Positions 1-10,793 of a DNA stretch of 64,000 nucleotides are shown here, piece after piece. A program made the translations under genes and the position numbers. How positions within the stretch are numbered: position 1 is the first letter of the stretch; every line of letters starts with the position of its first letter. Below the pieces are notes generated by a model that had not been told where the DNA came from, made no database searches, and saw only the letters and a program-made list of their open reading frames with translations. Source of the stretch: Enoplolaimus lenunculus (taxonomy: Eukaryota > Nematoda > Enoplea > Enoplida > Thoracostomopsidae); assembly GCA_030248215.1 (NCBI GenBank), contig JASANG010002605.1, positions 184,946-248,945 on the forward strand, written 5' to 3'.

Positions 1-150
1 GCCACTGTCTCATCTGTCCCAACTTTCCCGCTGTCCCAATTATATTTTTTGTATGTACTCCTGGTACATTGCTGTCCCGGGAAAATGGGACGGGTACTCC
101 TGGTACATTTCTGTCCCGGGAAAATGGGACGGCCTTTAGGGTAACATTGG
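1..150. repeat. CTGTCCC-type dispersed minisatellite repeat, copy 1
   Basis: Short CTGTCCC units are followed by a 43-bp tandem duplication containing GTCCCGGGAAAATGGGAC. The block ends in a tail that reads GGCCTTTAGGGTAACATTG. The same tail and units recur at 23876-24075, so this is a dispersed element and not a local satellite. It is cut by the left edge of the window. Confidence 0.7.
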
Positions 151-213
151 CCGTGACCATTACAGGGCTGACCAGATTTTCACCAAATACGAGTTCAATT
201 TCGCGGTTTGCAG

Positions 214-418
214 GCTTGTCAATTCATTCAGCCCCAATTGTGTGCCACGAATCCAAATTCCAAAATCTAAATTCGCAATGATGGAAAACGTCACGGCGTT
301 TGTTCAAGTTGCTCGAGCGATGGGTGTCGCAGACGAAGAAACGTTTCAAACAGGGGATTTGGTCGAACGCCGAGACTTGTTCGCGGTGTATATGTGCTTG
401 ATTTCGCTTGGACGTATT
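214..418 (+). CDS. Internal exon of a calponin/transgelin-family CH-domain protein (partial gene)
   Basis: A 205-bp exon lies between a good acceptor (TTTGCAG at 207-213) and a GTAAGG donor at 419. It starts with one base of a split codon and ends in phase 0. The translation contains SPNCVPRIQ, KFAMMENVTAFVQVARAMGV and FQTGDLVERRDL. These match the second half of a single calponin-type CH domain (family pattern: MAFK-MEN---FL-A---GV----FQT-DL-E--D). Proteins of this family bind actin in muscle and cytoskeleton. The start of the domain and the C-terminal calponin-like repeats were not found: upstream lies outside the window, and no further exon is evident before ASTE1. Family assignment is good; the exact paralogue cannot be told from one exon. 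Confidence 0.72.
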
Positions 419-921
419 GTAAGGATGACCGTACACTTTCTGGTTTTTAGTTAAGTTTTATTAACGCGGTTCGACGCCAGTGGCATAACCAAGTTTTATT
501 AATCAAACCTTTACGATTTTTGTCCTGAACTTTAACGACCCCTTCAAAATCATGGCTTCGCTTCTGGCAGAATAAAAATATAAACAGCGTTGTATTGTCG
601 GAACGTTGCGCTTTGCCACCCTGAGTAAACATTAAACTCCCGTTTTCTAGGCTCATCGTTATGGCAAACCAAATGTAGGCAAAAAGACGTTCGCTTACGT
701 TATTCCACAACTGCTCGAAGACTAAAATAACCACGAATTGATCCGTTTTTGTAAATATACATGTGCATATTAAAAGTGTAAAGTAAATAAAAAAATATTC
801 GCAAACTGTGCCAAAACTATTTGCTTTAATTTGCCTATCTGCTCTGACAAGTGTTCACAAACTATTTATTAGTCAAAATAAACCAAAAAATTGAGATCCG
901 TGGTCTAAATTTGAAAACACA

Positions 922-1020
922 GCCAATGTAAAGAACATCTCGTAACAATAGTAAAACCATATTCCTAAGCCTAAGCATAACCGTACAAACAATCCTGCAC
1001 CTAAGCCTAAAGCCATGGGC
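922..1020 (+). mobile_element. Truncated CCTAAG-type hAT MITE, copy A
   Basis: It begins GCCAATGTAAAGAACA, the terminal sequence of the copy at 8174, and contains CCTAAGCCTAAGC runs. The right half is missing, and the copy stops near CCATGGGC. Confidence 0.55.
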
Positions 1021-1146
1021 TCGCGAACCACAACTTCGATGATTGGAATCGTGTCAACCTAAAACCATTAAACACAGTCAAAAATTTTCCAAACTGCTGT
1101 GAGGAGCAGCCCGAATTCCAATTCCGCAGGCAAATCTAGTATTCTT

Positions 1147-1637
1147 CAGTATCCGGTTCCGGTAAACCCGATATTTTCCGCTGGAATTTTTCGGTATTTT
1201 CTCTATGGGTATTGAAAGATAATTTGAAAATTTTAAAAAACTGGTGCATATTCTAACACTTTTTTCTCTAACATTTTCCAAGCCTTTATTTTACCAGAAT
1301 TACAACTTGTGTCATATTTCATACTTTATAGTGCGTTTTTTGTTATATACCGCATGAAATGTATAGCTGTTGCAATAATTTACACAATATATTTCCCAAA
1401 ATTGCTGGCAGAACACCATTGATGGTAGATTTATACCTGCTAAATGTCGGCATCTAAATACACAAAAAATAAGTAAAATTTTTTACATAGTGTTGCTACT
1501 AATACTTTACTTTGATGGTTACAGTTGAATTTTACTGTGGTAACAGGTACTTTTCAATTTATGTTCTTGCTCCGTTTCCGTTCCGGATATCATTTCGCTT
1601 TCCGGTTTCGAAATTTTGTAATTTCGGATGTACCCTG
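1147..1637. mobile_element. Degenerate hAT-like element with CCGG-rich ends
   Basis: The left end reads CAGTATCCGGTTCCGG. The right end, reverse complemented, reads CAGGGTACATCCG and is followed by several GGAA/CCGG repeats. The arrangement resembles the better-preserved element at 19714-20082, whose ends are CAGGGTGGCA. No matching target duplication is visible, so the boundaries are tentative. Confidence 0.35.
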
Positions 1638-1908
1638 ATACTGTATATTATCACGGTTACCTTCCAATAGGGTATAAACAACCTTAAAGATGCTCTAATA
1701 AACCATACACCATAGAAATTAGCTACAGACCAACAGTTATAGAAGCCTAACTAAAGAAAATCTCTATCAAAGCAAATCGTATTCACAGAGTTTAAGTCCA
1801 CAAGTTTCAATTGCACTTACGTCCCTGGGCTGGCCACTCAGTTACGTCCCAAGTTTTCCAAGCCTGCCCACGCAACTGGAGCTCTTTAATTTTAACCATT
1901 TAAAACAT

Positions 1909-3358
1909 TCAAAACAATTTCTTCAACTCGCCAACAAAATTCAACACCAAATTCATACAATCACTAAACACTGGGGCTACCTGTGCGTACAACAATTGCT
2001 CAAGACTCATTCCAGAAGCAAGCATTGCCATTGTCAAATGATGCAATGCACTTCCGGACATAGTATAAGCAACAACATCAAGTCCACATCCTGCCGCAAT
2101 TGACCACCATTCATCGGAATCATTTTCGCTATCCCAGACGTTGTCGTCCAGATATTCAGAATTTGGCATCCGATTCAAATCCATTCGGTTTTGTTGAGAT
2201 TCGCTATCCCAGACTCGTTGTTCACCGTGTCCCAGATGTCTAGGATTTCGCCCCGGATCCAACTGTACTCGCTGCTTCGAACCAGTGTCCCAGATTTCTT
2301 GTCCCTTCTTGTTCTGACAGCTATCTTGAGTCCGAATATTATTGGCATTACATATCGTTTGGTCAATTGCCGAAATTTGAAACAACCGAAACAACGACCG
2401 AATGCAGACTTGCAGTTCATTAATATAATGAACTATTTGCAAGTTATACGATGCCTGGTTACTAAGAAAGGTAACAAGACACCTGCCGTCTAAGATGTTC
2501 TTTACCGACTCCAAAAACTGGTTATACCTTCGCACTTCAACTGCATCAATATCTCCTAGCAATACCAATCGCTTACTTTCTGTTTCTACAAAACAAGAAG
2601 TAGAGTACATCGTACCTCTTAACCCAAGTCGCTCAGGGTAATGAATCCTTCCACGGTCTTGTTTTCTTTCACTATGAAGAAGATCAGTTTTAAGCAAAGT
2701 CAGTGTTAAATTCAATAAAATTGAGTCAAAAAGTTGTTGGAACCCGTAAGAATGCGTATAATCAGTATGCGAGATCCAGTACGAAAGCGACAAAAGCAGC
2801 AAATGAGTGTTAGGACAAACAAACTTAGCAAACACTATTTCTTTAGACCGAGGTATCTTAACTTCTTCACATAGCAAGCATAAACGCTTAAAATACACGT
2901 CAACACCTTTGTAGTCACATTTCTCAGCATTCGTTATGTTGCTAGTAACAGACGGGTTGTCTCCTATATCACAATTTGCCCTTCCATCAGAATATTTCCC
3001 TCCTGTACTATTCCCTCTTGATCCAAGGTCGTGAACGCCTTGTCGGCAGCTTCGGTCAGCATTCATACCTTCACATCCTGCACTATATCTCACCGTAACC
3101 GGAGTGCAAGAGTATACACTGCCAATCCGATTATACTCGGCGACAGTAAACACTTGTTCATTCAAAAATGCCGCTGCACATTCGTAAATTTTCCTCAAAA
3201 TCTCACCAGAACAAGTAAAAACATTGGGCTCCGACTGAATTTCAACTAGGGCCAAGTTAAAATTTCGTCTACATACCAGGATGTTGAGTAGTGTTGCTGA
3301 AAAATTACCGCTGGCGTGTTTAGTTTTTAACCAGTTCGGAAGCGCTAGTGAAACAGTC

Positions 3359-3404
<46 letters not shown>

Positions 3405-6400
3405 CAGTTTTATTTGTCGGCGGTGCTGATACTGCATTTTTATTAAATAATTCCGTAGATGATGAAATTTCATGCGCTGGTTCGGTAAATGTTGTGTTTC
3501 CACTAAACAAGGATGTTGCAATTTCATTGGATAATTGTGTCGATACTGCTACTTCATTAGACGATTGCTTAAACGCAACAATTCGATTTGCTGGTTCTGT
3601 TTGCGTGACAGATATTTGACCATTAGAATACAAGCGTTCAAATTGTTTCGAGACGCACAAACGAATCTCGTTGAGTAAGGACCGAAAGCTTGCTGCTTGC
3701 CCGGAAATCGGTAAACTCAATTGCTGAACAGAATATGTTTCCATACTTTGAGCAAAAGCATCCTGAAAATGAAAAGTTCAAAAATCCAGCTCACCGTTTC
3801 AATATTCAACCAAAAAAACCAACCACGAATGTAGTACTACAGCATACTTCGCCACGCAAGCTGTATATCCTGAGTTACGAAAGCTTCAACAAATCATACT
3901 CAGCGGCGGATTCAATAGTTGACGGTCGTGGAGGATACTTTTGCAATTTATAATTTCACAGCCTATAAAAGTGACGTTACAATTTTCCGTAGTACTTGAC
4001 CGCTACATGGCAAAGAAAAACATCTGATTCTTGTTTAAATCGCAAAAAATTTACGCATGGCAGGACTGGTGATAACGATGGATATTTGGTTACTTTCACT
4101 GCATCGAAAAAATTCCCTTCAGCACACATACATAGTTGCTAGATTAACAAAACCGGCACGACTTAGCCGAATGCCGTAGATTAACGAAAACATCTGTTGT
4201 TTAGACTGAGGCTTAGGCTTAGAAGCGTAAGCCAAAGCTTAAAATTAGGACACTAATAACACAAACAGCAATATTGAGGGATTAAACTATACTGCCTTCC
4301 ATCGAATTAACATTAATATGGGAAACTAAACAATTAGCTGGCTTGGCAATGCATTCCCAATCTCCCATACGTTCGACACTGAACAACACTTGCTAAGCTA
4401 CTCAGTGGCTACCAAACACCGACCTTACCTGCAACTGCTGAGCATCTTCACCACACAATCCTTCAACCACATAGCTAATAGCATCTGCAATTCCGTTGCA
4501 CGATGCCAAAAATCTCATAACTGCAATCAATTTATCGTCACGCCGCATGCAATTTCGGGCGCACCCACCACCACCATGCCATTGACCTCGTGTTTGCCTA
4601 AACCCCCTTCCGCGCGTTTGAACTCCTCTACCGTGATGAGGTTTTCTGCCACGGACTGCGACATTATAATTCACCGTATACCCCTGACGTTCCATAAGCG
4701 AATCAAGAACTGCCGTATTTTGATAATCGTTTCCCACTATAACGGCAAATATAGGCAGCATTTCTAAAACGAATGACTTGTAGTTAGAAGGAATCGATGG
4801 CCAAGCCGTAACAAACAGAATATGTTGTTCAGGACAGATCACGCAACAAAACAAAATACAAAAAGAACCTTTTAAACATACACCACTACACCACGACTCA
4901 TACTTAATACTTGTGCTATAAAAACACGTATACATAGGGGCAACGGGCATTCCGGTCCAGGTAGGAAAATCCGGTGTTTTTAATATCAAATTCAAATATT
5001 AAATCCGGTATTTTTCCGCAGTTGCAACTACACATTAATTACCCAGTAACTCGAATGTGAGTAGCCAGAGAATTTGTTTTTGAGGAACATGTTTATTAAC
5101 AAAAATAAATTTCTTCAAATCCACCTGAAACCAATAATTATTCGATTATGTATCCTTTTCTATACAGCCTTGATTACTCTAAACCTAACTTACCAGCTTG
5201 CAACTTAAGAATGCAGTGTAACCGCTTGTTGTTAACACCGATAAACACTGCAGTGAATCCAGCTTAATCAATTCTTGATATGGCCAACCAAAATTTTGGA
5301 GTGTCTGACCCACGCCAGGGTGCGACTGAATATCCCGATCCAATATAAGAATCCTGATTCCGGACAACGCTTTTGGTGCAGAATATCATAAAACTGCTTT
5401 CGACAAGTGGGCATATTTAATATGTTGCTGCAATTACACTTTCTTGGCAAGTCAAGTAGCTCAAGTTTTCCACACCAAAGTAAAAATGAAAAGCCAAGCT
5501 ACCAATTAATATTATTCATTAAACGTAAATATACATTTCTATAGTGCAGAAACTAAGATGCTATATCCGGTGAATATCCGGTTCCGGGTCCGGTAAGAAA
5601 TCGATTGTCCGGTGCTGGTAAATTAATATCCAATCGCACACAGGTCCCGCCGCCATCTGCGCATGATTTGTCTTAGCTAACATATATTTAACATGAAGAA
5701 ATTAATTTAAAATACCACTGGTGCATAACTTCCCTACCGCCCTGACCACTGGCAAATGGCTTACCAGCTTGTAATCCAGGAATCCACCGCAACAACAGTT
5801 GATTGTAAAAAATACTGCACAGAATCTGGCTTAATTCACCGTTATTCGTTTCTGTCCACCGAAACTTGTCAAACGGAATATACCCTCCGGGCAATGGAAA
5901 TATGAAAAAATCACTATCTTGACTGACAACAGGGCAGTTGTATTGTGTTGCTAATGTCGCAATAACACCATCGGCTTCACAAACACACTGAAAAAAAAAA
6001 CAAAAACAGCTATCACAGCCGCGGCTAGGGTATCCGAGCCCTTAATTTCTCTCGAACCATAAAATGTGCTCCCCTTCAAAAAATGGAAAAAACTTCAAAA
6101 CTGTCTTCGACAGCAGGCCCTTCGGAAAACTGTACTCTAAAGGCAACTTTCGTGCAACTACTAGACTACAATAAAATAACTTCTTTGCCTAAATATCATA
6201 CTGCTAATGCAAACTTGGTGAAATGATATAAACACCGAATTACTATCATTGTGCTATTCTTACCGCCGTCCACTTAGGATCGCCATAAGAAATGAGGCAA
6301 GTGCGGCATTTTTCTCTCTAGGTTCCCTCAGACATTAGGAATAAGCGAAACAAATTTCTCCTCCAGATCGTGGCTCAACACGTTTTGAATAATTATCAGA

Positions 6401-7728
6401 CGAGACATTGCGGTATATAAAGCCACTGCAGCGAAACATTTGCATAGATGCATAATTCAGCAATGAGAGCAGCGCACCGATGCATGGTGACTGGTTACTT
6501 AATACTATAAGCGTGGCGCTGTCTGTCACCGGCCTTTTGTTTATAACATGTCATGCGGTGCCATACACCAATTCACGTGCGTTACCATACGGCGTGCCTC
6601 GGATGACATTAAAATAATCAAAAAGTATAGCATTCATTCCATGGTTACAAAATTTACACAAAATCAGTTTTTCAAATCACAATCAATGACTGCTTACATT
6701 AATAAACGGGACATTGTTCCGTTTCATCGATAAAACAAATAAGTCGCTTGTCAAAAAAGGCATCACGAAATCGTTCTTTCCATTCGCTACATTTTGAGCA
6801 GTTGCAATGCGTTCTTGCCTTCTACAAGTAATTTTGCTAATAGCACATTTAATTACGCACAATCCATAAAAACTTGCGTACACCTAGTAACTTTTGTTCA
6901 CAATAATTTGTTTGGTCAACTCGCGGTTGCAATTTAGCACGTTCGACGATGCAGTGAAGCGTCTACATTAAATTTTTCTAACAGCATTATTCTCAAAAAT
7001 AACAAAATAACTATTCCAGGTAACTCTATATCTTGACCACAGGAACGCATTCCAAAGTTTCTGTGCCGGAAAAAACCTAACTCCCTTCCCGGACAACCAA
7101 ACTACCCATGGAGCGTACCAAGATGAAGAAATGAAGGCTTGTGGCGCTGCCTCAACATTCTCTGGAAAATGTACTGCCTTAATGAACGAACAATCGTTCA
7201 ATATTTTAGTTATTTTTCGAAACCGGTTCAGCCAATCTAAATTCGTCTATACACCATTGAAATTACCGTTTCAAAAACGTTGCTAATTTAGTATTATCAG
7301 GATCAACCATACCGTCCATAACAACTATTGCATCGATCCGAGCGGTTCGCAGTGTGTCCCAAAACTCTTGACAAACTACCAAATACTCTGCGTATTCGCC
7401 ACCATAACAACACGCCAACCCTGATGATGTGTAGAGCTAAAATGTCAAATTTACAAAGCTAAAGGTGCCAAATTTGCATTGCAATTAAAGTATGTATATC
7501 ATATCCTGATACTATATTTGTTACGTCAGCAAACAATATTTGCTAACAAACGCTGATGTTTGCATAAACTTCGCAAAAGTATAAACTAATCACAAATACA
7601 TGAACCGAAATCTTCACCTGACTCATTATACCACACCCATCAATAACAATACGACTTGAGTGCAGCCTAATCGGCGTCAACAAATGGCCGTTTCTATTAA
7701 TAAGCCCGGTCAATCCAACCACACCCAT
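1909..7728 (-). CDS. ASTE1: Asteroid homologue 1 (ASTE1-type XPG-like structure-specific nuclease), complete, six exons
   Basis: Exons: 7618-7728, 7267-7436, 6698-6821, 5765-5987, 4429-4763 and 1909-3762. All junctions are GT-AG and phases agree throughout, giving 938 residues. The ATG at 7728 opens MGVVGLTGLINRNG, the family start (human: MGIRGL). XPG-like acidic motifs are in place: VIDG (D30), VVMDG (D78), CEADG (E139, D141), SQDSDF (D159, D161) and VGND (D222). Later blocks (LPIFAVIVGND, AQSMETYS, LSLSYWISHT) align with human ASTE1 from memory. Human ASTE1 is about 679 residues; the excess here is mostly in exon 6, which holds degenerate NE-A-S repeats, a 15-Ser run (about 442-456, a TCA tract) and three VWDSE-type repeats near the C-terminus. 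Human ASTE1 is reported to trim 3' overhangs in shieldin-dependent end joining. No poly(A) signal was identified. Confidence 0.88.
3361..3402. repeat. (GAT)n microsatellite inside ASTE1 exon 6
   Basis: A pure trinucleotide tract. On the coding (minus) strand it reads TCA repeats and encodes the poly-serine run of the ASTE1 protein. Its purity suggests length polymorphism between individuals. Confidence 0.9.
4208..4245 (-). repeat. CCTAAG-type MITE scrap in ASTE1 intron 5
   Basis: GAGGCTTAGGCTTAG followed by GCGTAAGCC matches the internal repeats of the MITE family at 8174 and 10124. No ends are preserved. Confidence 0.4.
4940..5645. mobile_element. Possible degenerate CCGG-ended element in ASTE1 intron 4, enclosing an exon relic
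   Basis: CCGG-rich repeats occur at 4950-5010 and again at 5560-5630, in the style of the hAT-like elements elsewhere in the window. Between them lies the decayed copy of ASTE1 exon 4 (5200-5432). The ends are too worn to define terminal repeats or a target duplication. Confidence 0.3.
5200..5432 (-). pseudogene. Decayed duplicate of ASTE1 exon 4
   Basis: On the minus strand this stretch aligns along its length with the real exon 4 (5765-5987). Shared landmarks in order are GTGTNATTGC then AGCAACA, TGCCC then TTGTC, a GATTAAGC/GAATTAAGC block, GGATTCACTGCAGTGTTTAT against AGATTCTGTGCAGTATTTTT, and the 3' end CAAGCTG followed by a GTAAG donor in both. The relic contains stops and small indels in the exon-4 frame, so it cannot replace the exon. 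The predicted splice from the true exon 4 to exon 5 (phase 1) skips it. It is most simply an old tandem exon duplication. Confidence 0.6.
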
Positions 7729-7795
7729 TAGTTACATTGCTTCATAGAGAACGTAATTGTTAAATTAATACAATCACTAAAATATGGGTCATATC

Positions 7796-8135
7796 CAGAA
7801 GTGTAACTGGGTAAAGTATTTTACCCGCGGAAATTATATTTTTACGCGGGTATACCAGCGTACACACTCATTTTTCTTCTGCATTTCAATACAATTGTGT
7901 ATTTTTTGCAGTGCATTGAAGTTGCTCGATACTTATTTTTCACTCATACAGTAAAAACAGTTTGAAAATTCTACATTATGTGCTTTCAAATTTCTTATGA
8001 AAATTTTAGGTTGGTAACGATTAACAAACCCACACTTTGAAATTCTTTACCTGCAGGTATACCCGCATCGAAATTTTCTTACTCTGTCATGGTTTACTTG
8101 TGGGTAACAGTAGGTAACCTGCAGATCCGGTTGCA
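7796..8135. mobile_element. Degenerate element with ACCCG-rich ends upstream of ASTE1
   Basis: Two patches rich in TACCCGC/GCGGGTA (7805-7855 and 8050-8130) flank unique AT-rich DNA. The ends GTGTAACTGGGTA and, reverse complemented, GATGCAACCGGATC are similar. The layout matches the hAT-like elements with self-similar ends. It sits about 70-400 bp upstream of the ASTE1 start codon and may lie in its promoter. Confidence 0.35.
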
Positions 8136-8173
8136 TCACAAATTTTCAAAATCGATTAAGGCACAAAAAATAT

Positions 8174-8342
8174 GGCCAATGTAAAGAACAGGGGCGAAAC
8201 AGTGTTATAAGCATATTCTAACCCTAAGCGTAAAAATGGGCATATTCCTAAGCCTAAGCCTAGCAAAAAATAAGTATAAGATTAAACTTACTCTATTGCA
8301 GTCCCACAGAAAAACATTCCGCCCCTGATCTTTACATGGGCC
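8174..8342 (+). mobile_element. CCTAAG-type hAT MITE, copy B, both ends present
   Basis: Terminal inverted repeats are GGCCAATGTAAAGAACAGGG and, at the right end reverse complemented, GGCCCATGTAAAGATCAGGG. Internal CCTAAGCCTAAGC runs are present. The flanking octamers AAAAATAT and AAAATTTT agree at six of eight positions, a worn 8-bp target duplication. Confidence 0.7.
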
Positions 8343-8344
8343 AA

Positions 8345-10115
8345 AATTTTTAATTGCACTTACAGAATAGCAATGGGGGCAAACCATCTTTATGGGCACG
8401 GGGGTCTGACAACTGCGGATACACTGTTTCAACAGCTGTTTGGGTTGGTACTTTTAGGAACATATATTTAAAAAACAAAAAACTCTACCAAAACCGATGA
8501 AATTCAGTTTTAGTCGTCTTCTACTCTGTAGTTCTGGCTGTGACAATACATATTCACAAAATTTAAAATTTATATGAGTCAACAAAGCCACCCACCATAG
8601 TTTAATTTATAATCGCGGACACTCGAGTTGCGTTTAACCGATTTCGGAGTCACACGCACCGAAGGAACGCCCGTATTGGAAATTAGTGCAGTGCACAATG
8701 CTCAAACTGGTCCATATAACGCAAACTTTTGTCACTGTAACCAAATATGCGAAAGGAACTGGCCCTGGAAGCCATGGTTCCTGATGTCGAGTCAACGTCT
8801 GTTTTTCAGCCGAAACATATCACAAAATTTTTCAAATTAAACATTCCCAAATAGAAGAAATTTACTCATTGAATTGCAAAACAGTACACAAACAGTACAT
8901 GCCATTTCCATTTTAGCATAACAAAGGTGTTAAAATAGCAAAGTAAAACCTAAAACAGAATTTATAGGTTACGTGTTTACAAATGTGTAAAAAATAAAAA
9001 TAATTTGTTTTGCAAGATTGTTGTGCGGGGTTCACGTTGTAACTGGAGCATCCTGAAACACGTTTTCTGCTATCCTATGACATTCAATATTCGTACTGAT
9101 ATATCATATGACATTTGAAATATTGTTCGCTAGTATCCTTTGACATGTTCCAAAAATCTGCAAGGTTGTGGTAAACTAACCTGAATGTCTTGTAGAATAT
9201 TATATGATTGACTCTGTTTGTGCAGTACCGTAGAGTTCATTTCGGAGCGAGTCAATCTGACTCACCAAGGATCAGGCTTAACGTGTTCCGGGATACTCGT
9301 TATAACGGGAACCCCGCATTATAAGTTACACTTTACGCTTGAGCTTCAAACAAAGGAAAATTTCTTAAAAACTGGCGCTCAGAAAGTATTACCAAAATCA
9401 TTGTAATGCTTAAAATTTTATTTTTACTAAACAGAAACAACTCTGCATAAAAATCGATGTGTAAATACAAATATAGTAACAGAATTACTAGTATCAAATT
9501 ATTGATGACTACAAGATATTTTTTCATATCCGTATATTCGACAATTCCAGCCAGATTCACCTTTCCGAACCTTTTTTGCTCGTTAAGCACTTCGTTTAAT
9601 TTGTAGCTTCCACTTAAGCTGACCGGTATTCAAAACAACCGCCTTGAGAACAAAAGCCAACAATTCCAGAATAATTTTTATGTATATAACCGTCTTTATT
9701 CTGAGTATTTTTATTTAATGCAGCGATTGTGTTGATAGAACCGTCCAACAGAAAACACATATTTCCGTTAACCTTCTGAAATTTACATTGTTGTGGTTTG
9801 TCTTTGTATATACGTTGAACCACGGCCAGACAGGTTTTATAACACACTACTTGTCAGTAACTAGATATTCTTACATTAAGGAAGCAAGAGAGAGACACCT
9901 TGAACTGTGCTCGTATGCATACCTACCCGGCACACAATTCCAGAACTTAAAATTCAGATTATTGAATCATAGAAACTAAAAACGAAACTTATAAATGGCT
10001 ACGATAACATACTACAATTTTTAAATTTAAATACGACACTAAAGAGTGCGAACCGTTCACACTCATAGCGAATTAAATTAACAGCAAAACATGGTAAATA
10101 AACACGTGCTATACG
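8345..10115. other. Intergenic stretch, no gene recognised
   Basis: AT-rich with many stops in all frames. Bases 9235-9275 (TTCATTTCGGAGCGAGTCAA and the following TGACTCACC) resemble the arm of the foldback element at 26461 and look like a fragment of that family. Nothing else is supported. Confidence 0.5.
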
Positions 10116-10286
10116 GACTAGGCGGCCCATGCATAGAAAAAGGCCGGAACAGTAGTATTAGTATATTCCTAAGCCTAAGCCTAAACGTATGGACGAACCT
10201 ATTCCTAAGCCTAAGTCTAAGCAAAAAATAGTCTAAAGCTTAAACGGACTCTATTATAGCCCTCCGTATACATGGGCCGACTAGGC
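10116..10286 (+). mobile_element. CCTAAG-type hAT MITE, copy C, with perfect 8-bp target duplication
   Basis: The element body is 10124-10278. It is flanked by identical octamers GACTAGGC at 10116-10123 and 10279-10286. Ends are GGCCCATG and CATGGGCC. It carries two CCTAAGCCTAAG runs and no coding capacity. An 8-bp duplication with short inverted ends is the hallmark of hAT transposition, so this copy classifies the family. Confidence 0.85.
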
Positions 10287-10289
10287 TAC

Positions 10290-10790
10290 AGATTCTTCAT
10301 TATTTTTCAATCCGTGTTTGTTAAAAAATTACTTCATTTTCAAACCCAAGGCATATCTCGATTCCTTATGACATCCCCTATCCATTTAACACTCAAACTT
10401 GAATGTTCATAATATACGTAAGAGATCAAAAAGTTTTGTATTTGATATATAGAGGTTTTTGCAAAATTTCATTAACGCTAATAAACGGAAACCCATGTAG
10501 GTTTAGCAACGAGAATCCTTGTACGTCGTGGCAAATAGAACTTTTAAAAATACAAACATGACGCACCAAATTATTTGCTACAAACCATGAGGAGATAAGT
10601 TAAATTAGAGCTTCAAACATTTTCAGAAAAACTGAACTTTATTGAGACTTTTTTAAAACTATAATTGATAACTGAAGATTTTTCATCGGTAACAAATTGC
10701 AAATTTATAGCAAAATGAACAAAATTTTTTATCGAAAATACAGCAAACAAAAAATCATGTATAAAGATTCAGCCCCACCTCTCCCCTTCC
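10290..10790. other. Intergenic stretch 3' of the TTC19 homologue
   Basis: AT-rich, without coding exons or a clear repeat. It should hold the 3' UTR and poly(A) site of the minus-strand gene ending at 10794, but I could not choose a polyadenylation signal with confidence. Confidence 0.4.
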
Positions 10791-10793
10791 AGT

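Larger units (their letters stand above)
425..1900. other. Intergenic or intronic DNA with transposon fragments
   Basis: No convincing coding exon is seen. A TGCCACCCTG motif (613-622) matches the terminal repeat of the hAT-like element at 19714. A truncated CCTAAG-type MITE lies at 922-1020. CCGG-rich patches at about 1147-1215 and 1570-1637 look like the two self-similar ends of another hAT-like element whose right end reads TACCCTG. Confidence 0.5.

Noticed and set aside
3345-3527. Poly-His frame on the minus strand and poly-Asp frame on the plus strand
   Set aside because: Both are other-frame readings of the GAT/TCA tract inside ASTE1 exon 6.
6968-7201. A 78-codon minus-strand open frame between ASTE1 exons 2 and 3
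   Set aside because: The family alignment goes directly from exon 2 (LKR) to exon 3 (RQER) with matching phase; the frame has no family similarity and is intronic.
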